Below, piece after piece: positions 57,490 through 64,000 of a stretch of DNA of 64,000 bases. A model generated the notes under the pieces. It had not been told where the DNA came from, did no database searches, and saw only the letters and a list, made by a program, of their open reading frames with translations. Origin of the DNA: Lineus longissimus (Eukaryota > Nemertea > Pilidiophora > Heteronemertea > Lineidae); contig NC_088311.1 in the NCBI RefSeq assembly GCF_910592395.1, forward strand, positions 16,806,501-16,870,500, given 5' to 3'. The translations under genes were made by a program, and so were the position numbers. How positions within the stretch are numbered: the first letter of the stretch is position 1; the number at the start of each line of letters is the position of its first letter.

Positions 57490-58695
57490 ATGGAACCTGC
57501 CGTAGATGGCGCATCGGTTGCTAACGCGGGCGTGGTTATTAATAACCATGTTCTGGCGTACATTTCTTATGCCATGCATTCAGGGACATTGGAAAACATC
57601 AGAAGAGTAGTCAATAACTCTTTTAGTGGAACGGATATCGCAGATGCAAAATCCGAATTGTGGGACAACAGTGACATTAGTATTATAGGAAAGAAGACCA
57701 CAAGGCAGACGTCAGCCACGCGAACAGCGGATGAAGCCAATGTGACCGACATCTTCACCGCGCTTGGCAAACTGGATCAGAAGAGTGCTACCCCTGAAAT
57801 CGTTGTTTCCGCCACTAGGTTAGGTGATATTCCGAGAATAAGGCCAGAAGATCTGAATGTTATATCAATCGCCCAGAGACTGAGTGATGTCGAGTGCAAA
57901 ACCGACAAACTTCAGGAGTGTATCGATACATTGATCCGAGAAAATGCAGAGCTGAAAAGATCAGTGGCTGATACTAGGAGTTCGGGTGAGGGAAAAGTCA
58001 GTGCCAGTGGATGGGATGCTTTGCGAATTGATGACTTTGAATCGGTGTGGCCGGACCCTGGGACGAAATCTGACAATGTACCGGCAGTCAGAATTTCCAA
58101 ACCCGCCAGTGCAGTGCCTTCGTCATTCTCCGATGTTGCCAAGCAACTGGCAGCAGCTCCAAACCCGAGCCTGCGTGGCAGGAGAGGGGGTCGGGGTGGT
58201 GTGCATCGTGGGCCATTGAGGCCTGCCGCAGTTTCGAGGTTAACAAAAGAGCATGGCAGCAACATCTCGCTGGATCGGATGAGTGATGGTAGTAGGCAAT
58301 CCGATGACAGCTTTAGATACTCCTCACATCAGCAACGCAAGGAGAGAAAAACGGAGAATCGGCGCAGGAGGATCGTACAAGGGAAAGCAAAGGTTAGTGA
58401 TGGAACTGTCTTCAAAGGTGCCCCTGAACCAAGTCGGGACATTTTCATATACCGAGTAGATGGAGATACCCAAACAAATGACCTGAAAACTTTCATTACT
58501 GACAGGGGTTTCAGTGTCCGAAACCTACAGCAAGTGTCGCATCCAGATGCGAGTTACAAATCATTTCGACTAACTGTTCCCGTCTCCAACTTCAAAGATT
58601 TATTTGACAACGAACTCTGGCCTGAAGGTGTTCGCGTTCGGAAATATATCCCCCCTAACAAAGCGGAGGTTCCACAACCTCAGTCCAGTTTATGA
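57490..58695 (+). CDS. LINE ORF1 protein, coiled coil plus RRM-like region
   Basis: This is the RNA-binding partner of the retrotransposon. The start is the ATG at 57490 in a good Kozak context (AAACCATGG), giving 401 residues. A heptad-like coiled coil (DVECKTDKLQECIDTLIREN) lies at about 127-162. An Arg/Gly-rich stretch (RGRRGGRGG) is near 224-235 and an Arg-rich cluster near 287-296. A compact C-terminal domain at about 315-390 (DIFIYRVDGDTQTNDLKTFI, then YKSFRLTVP, then WPEGVRVRKY) has the pattern of an RRM-like fold. No CCHC knuckle is seen. The order coiled coil, basic linker, RRM resembles L1 ORF1p by analogy only. Confidence 0.7.
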   Translation: MEPAVDGASVANAGVVINNHVLAYISYAMHSGTLENIRRVVNNSFSGTDIADAKSELWDNSDISIIGKKTTRQTSATRTADEANVTDIFTALGKLDQKSATPEIVVSATRLGDIPRIRPEDLNVISIAQRLSDVECKTDKLQECIDTLIRENAELKRSVADTRSSGEGKVSASGWDALRIDDFESVWPDPGTKSDNVPAVRISKPASAVPSSFSDVAKQLAAAPNPSLRGRRGGRGGVHRGPLRPAAVSRLTKEHGSNISLDRMSDGSRQSDDSFRYSSHQQRKERKTENRRRRIVQGKAKVSDGTVFKGAPEPSRDIFIYRVDGDTQTNDLKTFITDRGFSVRNLQQVSHPDASYKSFRLTVPVSNFKDLFDNELWPEGVRVRKYIPPNKAEVPQPQSSL

Positions 58696-59498
58696 ACTTA
58701 TCTGTACGCCCAGAACTATTTGCGTTAAAGAGGTTGAATAGCGCCTCCAGAAGCAAGCAACAGCGCCACCCGTAGCAGAAATAAGAACTGCTTAGTGACG
58801 TCATGGTTTCCATATACGGCATCTCATTTGCATATTTTTACAACCTTATTTACTACGAGTTATAAATATGCCAGTAGCACGTGGATCATGCCGGGCGGCG
58901 CTGTCAGGTGTTTCCACTATGGGTTACCTAATCGACTACAAAGAGGCCAGTGTTCTTGTAAATGAAGTTAGCAATGATAGCGAAAGAATGTTAGTGTATG
59001 TTACGCAGTCAATAGCGATAGTAGTGAGTTGGAGAGAGGAGAAAATGGAAAATGGAGAGAATAGTAGTATGGATTTCGAGTCCCAAGAAGAAACTTTGCA
59101 AAGTTTTCATCAAACTGATAATCATATTCCTTCCTTCTCTGTCTCCAACAATTAAAAGTTGCTGCAGTCAACCTGATGCGTTTATCGGCGAGCGAATCGA
59201 CGAGACGAGGCATTTTTCAAGCATCCGAATGGTACCTTACAGATCCGCAAGGGGCGCGTTACTGAAAATGTTGCAAAAATCAATAACGTGATCGTAAATA
59301 TTGTCATATTTTTCAAGATGAGAGTATGTAAATGATACGCAAACGGTAAACCAATGAAAGGCCAGTATCTATTGAACCTTACAAGTGATTTGGGGGCCTT
59401 GAAACTCCTTATATTTATCAATGAAACCTTATTCCCGCCTAAGGTTTTGACCGGGCCGTGCAAAACTCCCCTTTTTTCCCGGGCAGTTTCCTTTAACA
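58696..59498. other. Spacer between LINE ORF1 and ORF2
   Basis: It is 803 bp, far longer than usual inter-ORF gaps. A 95-codon plus-strand frame (58868-59155) and a 105-codon minus-strand frame (59499-59182) occur, neither recognised. Confidence 0.5.
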
Positions 59499-62400
59499 AT
59501 GACTATTCTCAGTGTTGCAACCTATAATTGTAACGGTCTCGGCGCGGGCCGGAAAGAGTATATCTGTGACATTCTTAAGATTTCTGACTTTGTTTACATT
59601 CAAGAGCACTGGCTCTACCAGGATCAACTCCCGCAATTAAAACGCGACCTCAGTCAGCTTGGTTATGATGCCAATGTGTATGGTTCTTCCGCAATGGATG
59701 GAACTACTTTACTACAAGGTCGGCCGTATGGGGGGTGTGCGTTTCTCTGGTCCCCGAACATTGCAGCGTCAGTTACACCAATTGAGTGCAAGTCAAGTCG
59801 ACTTTGTGCCATTCAAGTACGGTTTAATGAGAACAATATGTGCTTCCTATTTGTTAACGTATATATGCCTACTGATTGTCCAGAGAATATCTTGGAGTAC
59901 GTTGAGGTGCTCAGAGAGATTTCCAGGCTGTGCGATAGTACTGATGCCAATTACTTATCCATTGGTGGGGACTGGAATACAGATTTTGATAGGCCACGGT
60001 CTGGTCACACTGTAGCACTGCAACGGTTCATGACTGAGGAAACCTTGCGGTGCGGTATAAACCACATAAAGGCTGAGGTAGATTTCACCTTTGAGAGTAA
60101 AATCTCTGGTGTAAGGTCGAAGTTAGACCACTTCTTAGTTTCTCACAATATTTTTGATTTAATAAAAAGCTATCATGTGGTACACAGTGGGACAAATGTA
60201 TCTGATCATTCCAGCCTCCACATTACAATGGAAGTGCCTGTTCAGAAAATTGACAGGGCGATGCATATCACGCACGGTAAACCATGTTGGGAAAAGGCAA
60301 CTCCTGAGAACTTGGACCGTTACAAAAATGAGTTAGATTTGCGCCTTGGTAATATTCAAATTCCAACCGATGCCTTATTATGTCGCCACTTCACATGCCC
60401 ACTGCATGGTAATGAAATTGAAAGGTATCACAATGACATTGTCAATGCCTGTTTACTGGCAAGTGAGGATAGCATCCCAAAGTGTAGACCAAATCAGGTT
60501 AACAAACCTGATGGGATAGCGGGCTGGAATGACCAGGTTCGTGCACCCAAGGAAAGGGCACTATTATGGCACAAAATCTGGAAGGATAACGGTCGACCGA
60601 GAATGGGTGTTATTGCAGAGATAAGGCGACGCACACGTGCTGAATACCATCTTGCGGTGAAACATGTGAAGAAGGACAGGGAACGGGTGTCAGCAGATAA
60701 ACTCGCTAATGCTCTTAGGAACAAGACGAATGATTTCTGGAGTGAGGTTAAGCGAGTGCGGGGAAAAGCTAGGCCGGTATCAATGACTATGGACGGTAGA
60801 TCAGGTAAAGCTGAGATCGGGGAGCTGTTTGTTGAGAAATTCCGTACCCTCTATAACTCTGTGTCATATCGTGATGAAGACCTTGCAGTGTTGCAAGGTG
60901 ATATAAGAAAGGATATCTACCGTAGATGTGGCAGAGGTGAATGTGTGAAACCTCACCATTTCGATGTTCACGACATTTTGGCCGGTATCAGGCGCTTAAA
61001 CAAGGGAAAGAGTGATAACATTAGGAATGTTTCATCTGATCACTACATTAACGCCACTCGTATGCTGCACGTTCATATGTCGTTCTTACTGACCTCCATG
61101 GTATACCATGGGTCTTGCCCCAGCGACTTTTCTATGTCTACCGTTATCCCGATCCCTAAAAATGTAAGGAAATCGCTAAATCAGTCTGATAATTACCGGG
61201 GTATTGCCCTCAGTAGTATTATTGGTAAAGTACTTGATTATATCATTCTTGATAGATATAGTGATATTCTGACTTCAAGTGACAGTCAGTTTGGATTCAA
61301 AAAGGGTCTTTCTACAGTTTCTTGTAGTTTTGTTACGGAAGAGGTGATAAGATATTACATCAATAATGATACCCCAGTGTATTCTGTAATGCTGGACGCA
61401 TCCAAGGCATTCGATTGTATCAACTTTATCAAGTTATTCAGGATATTGCAACGCAAGGGGTTGTGCCCCCTTATTTCACGCTTTCTAGCGAATTTGTATA
61501 CCATTCAAAGAGTGAATATTAGGTGGGATGATTATACCTCCCCCTCATTTTCTGTTTCTAATGGAGTTAAACAGGGAGGCGTGTTATCTCCGATCCTTTT
61601 CAATTTATACATTGGGGAACTACTAGATAAGCTGAAGACTTCAAAAGTAGGGTGCTGTGTAGGCCATATTTTTGCTGGAGCTTTTGCGTATGCCGATGAC
61701 GTCATCATTCTTGCCCCGTCGCTCTGGGCTCTGCGACAAATGCTTAAACTGTGTGATGACTATTCTAAAGAGTACAAGATCAAGTTCAATGCTGGAAAAT
61801 CTAAACTGCTGGTGTTTGGCTTAAGGAATACTGAAGGCATGGTGGTCCGGTTTAATGGTATCGACATGATCCCTAGTTTACATGATATACATCTCGGAAA
61901 TCCTATAGGGCCAAATATGGAGGGAGAGAGAATCGAAACAACAATATCGGATATGTACAAGCGTACAAATCTATTACTAGCGCAGTTTCAATATGCCTCT
62001 GCAGTGGTGAGATATGGTCTATTCAAGAGTTTCTGTATGTCCCTCTACGGCAGCCCTGTGCTGGATTTGGCTCACCCCCAAATACAGCGTGTTTACACTG
62101 CGTGGAGGAAGTGTGTGCGTAGGGTTCTCGGTATTTCACCCAGAACCCACAATAACCTTATTCCCGCTATCATTGATGATTATGACATCATGATAACCCT
62201 TGAAAAGCGCCTCATTAACTTTATATCTAATTCTACTCAATCTTCAAATTCACTCCTCAACATGTGCACACAGATGGTACTGGCGGGCAGCACATCGTCT
62301 GTTGGCAAGTCCTTGACTGTAATTAGTGCAAGGCACCGTGTACCAAGAATGGATCTGATAAGGAGAGGGTGTCTTACAAAGTCATGGAAAATCCCATCGT

Positions 62401-62510
62401 CATTTCTGTGTACTCAGATTCAAGAGTTGCTTCACATGAGGGACTCGGGTGATGGATTCTTAGCAACCGAGGAGATCATTGAGATATTAGACTATTTATG
62501 TACATCTTAG
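59499..62510 (+). CDS. LINE ORF2: endonuclease and reverse transcriptase
   Basis: This 1003-residue polyprotein nicks target DNA and copies element RNA into it. Residues 1-240 are an apurinic-like endonuclease: YNCNGLG near the start, IQEHW with E36, GGDWNTDF near 154-161 and SDHSSLH near 233-239. The reverse transcriptase shows QFGFKKGLSTVSC, VMLDASKAFDCINF near 630, NGVKQGGVLSPILFNLYIGE near 687 and the catalytic FAYADDVIILAP with D733 and D734. About 250 residues follow with no RNase H or zinc-knuckle recognised. All catalytic residues looked for are present and the frame is unbroken. Confidence 0.92.
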   Translation: MTILSVATYNCNGLGAGRKEYICDILKISDFVYIQEHWLYQDQLPQLKRDLSQLGYDANVYGSSAMDGTTLLQGRPYGGCAFLWSPNIAASVTPIECKSSRLCAIQVRFNENNMCFLFVNVYMPTDCPENILEYVEVLREISRLCDSTDANYLSIGGDWNTDFDRPRSGHTVALQRFMTEETLRCGINHIKAEVDFTFESKISGVRSKLDHFLVSHNIFDLIKSYHVVHSGTNVSDHSSLHITMEVPVQKIDRAMHITHGKPCWEKATPENLDRYKNELDLRLGNIQIPTDALLCRHFTCPLHGNEIERYHNDIVNACLLASEDSIPKCRPNQVNKPDGIAGWNDQVRAPKERALLWHKIWKDNGRPRMGVIAEIRRRTRAEYHLAVKHVKKDRERVSADKLANALRNKTNDFWSEVKRVRGKARPVSMTMDGRSGKAEIGELFVEKFRTLYNSVSYRDEDLAVLQGDIRKDIYRRCGRGECVKPHHFDVHDILAGIRRLNKGKSDNIRNVSSDHYINATRMLHVHMSFLLTSMVYHGSCPSDFSMSTVIPIPKNVRKSLNQSDNYRGIALSSIIGKVLDYIILDRYSDILTSSDSQFGFKKGLSTVSCSFVTEEVIRYYINNDTPVYSVMLDASKAFDCINFIKLFRILQRKGLCPLISRFLANLYTIQRVNIRWDDYTSPSFSVSNGVKQGGVLSPILFNLYIGELLDKLKTSKVGCCVGHIFAGAFAYADDVIILAPSLWALRQMLKLCDDYSKEYKIKFNAGKSKLLVFGLRNTEGMVVRFNGIDMIPSLHDIHLGNPIGPNMEGERIETTISDMYKRTNLLLAQFQYASAVVRYGLFKSFCMSLYGSPVLDLAHPQIQRVYTAWRKCVRRVLGISPRTHNNLIPAIIDDYDIMITLEKRLINFISNSTQSSNSLLNMCTQMVLAGSTSSVGKSLTVISARHRVPRMDLIRRGCLTKSWKIPSSFLCTQIQELLHMRDSGDGFLATEEIIEILDYLCTS

Positions 62511-62690
62511 GTGACTTCCTCGGTTGATGGAATTCTACCGCTGGAGTGCCTCATGTACAACTAAATTATATGTCCTCATTTTGTATCGATATTTTGTCAA
62601 ACTTGTTACAGCACTGTATATATTTCAACACCATGCACTTCTGATTGTACCTAGTACGAAAAAAAATAAACATATATAATACATTGTGAT

Positions 62691-63162
62691 TGTCCTTATT
62701 CACGGTAAATGGGTTGTCCTCATGCATTCACTTTCGAAACGCATTTTAAAATAGATGTTACGTCCTGTTAATGGGGCACGTCATCATCGCGTACATTTGG
62801 GAAAAACTACCTAACGAGACCGGAGCAGACGGCTGAAAGTAGTTTATTTATTGGCCGCTAGGGTGCAGAATGTACGTCGCTCACCCGAATTTTTCACGCA
62901 ACTATAGCTAAATAGAGCTAGTTCTAGTTTGTGATTCATTTTGATACTTCAGATTTGGGCAGTAGACCAATATAACTTAGTCGTCAGTGTGGTTTTAAGC
63001 TGGAAAAACGTATTTGTTTTTCTTAAAGTGCCTTTTTTGGACGGGTGTGTGCGATTGTTTTGTTTTTATGTCACGTGACCTCGACCATGTCGACAAAAAA
63101 TTGAAATAAACCACCCTTTTCTGTCATTATTTAGGACGGATATTTCCCTAATAAAAATATTA
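62691..63162. other. Intergenic, no gene recognised
   Basis: No coding frame or repeat was supported. Confidence 0.4.
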
Positions 63163-63642
63163 ATAATATGTAAAGAGCAATCTCTAGTGAACTCACACAA
63201 CTGTTTGCCATGGGGGAGCCCCCCAAACCCCCGTGCTTCTGACATGTCCCCCAAACCCCCTCCCCGTTCTCTGAAAGTGACAGGTTTTAGTCAGTACATT
63301 GGGGGGAAGGCCCCCCCCAACCCCCCCATTGGCCTCTAAAAATAGAATTCCTTGGAGACGCTGAACAATTAGGCCCCATAAAGAAGTAGTCCCCGCCCCG
63401 GTAGCTGTCTCATATCTGCGGACAGTGACAGAAGCAGCTCTTTGTGGTGAAATAATAATTGAATTTTCCACCTGCTAGCCTAGATATTTGTGTATGTTTC
63501 TTCACCAGTTAGTTAATAACGAATTTTTGTAGCTGATATATTCTTAATTGTTTTAACGCGTTTTTTTGGATTCGTTTGGCGCCAAAATCAAGAATGGCAA
63601 ATTTACGATCTTGACACTAGAGGCGCTGATGTCGTTCCGGAA
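63163..63642 (-). repeat. G-rich dispersed repeat, inverted copy
   Basis: It is the reverse complement of 28798-29320, with both ends preserved (GTTCCGGAAC at 63633-63642). The internal G/C runs differ in length and one sub-block is shortened. Confidence 0.7.
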
Positions 63643-64000
63643 CTAAAGACCAGTTTACATAGGTATAATCTGAGTAGAATAGAGGATCTGAAACAGTTGA
63701 AAGACCACGAGTCTCACAAATTTTGGAAGATGTTGAATGTTAGGGGAAATGAACAAGATAGAATTCCTGATAATATGCTCGACACTTTACAAAATCATTT
63801 TAAAGAATTAAATGCTGGGAATGTGGCCGACGAAAGTTTCGAGATGACTACTGAGCAGATAAACAGGGGAGATGAAGTGTTGAATAGGCAGATAGAGAGG
63901 GGGGAAATTTTGACCCAAATAAGAAAATTGAAGCGGAGAAAGGCCAGTGGAGTTGACGGTATTACAAACGAACTTATCATTAACACCGGGGAGTATTTAA
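63643..64000 (+). CDS. Partial LINE reverse-transcriptase frame, cut by window end
   Basis: The frame is open from the junction with the G-rich repeat to the last base, 119 codons. It shows the linker and first RT motif of a non-LTR element: ESHKFWKMLNVRGNEQDRIP, TLQNHFKELNAG, then ILTQIRKLKRRKASGVDGIT and NELIINTGEYL. The upstream endonuclease is missing, so the element is 5' truncated or overwritten by the repeat, although the frame itself continues open into the repeat. Whether the enzyme is intact cannot be judged from this window. Confidence 0.7.

Larger units (their letters stand above)
57440..62690 (+). mobile_element. Non-LTR retrotransposon with both ORFs open
   Basis: ORF1 (57490-58695) and ORF2 (59499-62510) lie in order on the plus strand with a 803-bp spacer. 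An A-rich stretch with AATAAA at 62659-62675 probably marks the 3' end. No stop or frameshift interrupts either ORF, so a recent insertion is likely. The 5' end and target duplication were not found. The clade is not assigned. Confidence 0.8.

Noticed and set aside
1-64000. CRISPR arrays, bacterial operons or phage genes
   Set aside because: Spliced genes and metazoan families show this is animal nuclear DNA; no direct-repeat/spacer array was seen.

Overview
The window is nuclear DNA from an invertebrate animal. Genes are split by GT-AG introns, there are many decayed mobile elements, and the protein set is metazoan: a yolk-protein gene, a Golgi carbohydrate sulfotransferase and rhodopsin-class peptide-receptor-like GPCRs. 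A lophotrochozoan (mollusc, brachiopod, annelid or nemertean) fits best, but this is inference; no sequence here fixes the species.

Layout. 0.3-1.7 kb: broken tyrosine-recombinase mobile element on the minus strand. 1.7-5.9 kb: gene-free, with a small MITE and a degenerate tandem repeat. 5.9-22.2 kb: a complete vitellogenin gene on the plus strand (TATA box, 22 coding exons, 1698 codons plus stop with phases consistent at every junction, poly(A) signal); its introns carry several MITEs and a 53-bp minisatellite. 22.2-33.9 kb: gene-free repeat terrain, including an element whose terminal inverted repeats are built of tandem 15-mers and which is flanked by an 8-bp direct repeat. 34.1-36.2 kb: a complete three-exon carbohydrate sulfotransferase on the minus strand. 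36.99-39.98 kb: an apparently intact PIF/Harbinger DNA transposon with DDE transposase and Myb/SANT-like partner gene transcribed convergently. 40.3-40.7 kb: an unidentified decayed coding block. 40.8-54.6 kb: a recent tandem duplication of a ~7-kb unit, each copy holding an intact three-exon, 353-residue GPCR plus a dead LINE fragment and a minisatellite. 55.1-55.9 kb: a relic resembling the GPCR upstream exon and a dead LINE on the minus strand. 57.4-62.7 kb: a non-LTR retrotransposon with both ORFs open (ORF1 coiled coil plus RRM-like region; ORF2 endonuclease plus reverse transcriptase). 63.16-63.64 kb: inverted copy of a G-rich repeat also present at 27 and 29 kb. 63.64 kb to the end: the start of another LINE reverse-transcriptase reading frame, cut by the window edge.

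How things work together. The host genes are unrelated in pathway: secreted yolk lipoprotein, Golgi glycan sulfation, and cell-surface signalling. The other organised pairs are selfish: the Harbinger transposase with its Myb-like DNA-binding partner, and ORF1 with ORF2 of the LINE. All protein-family calls are from motif recognition by eye; no database search was run.
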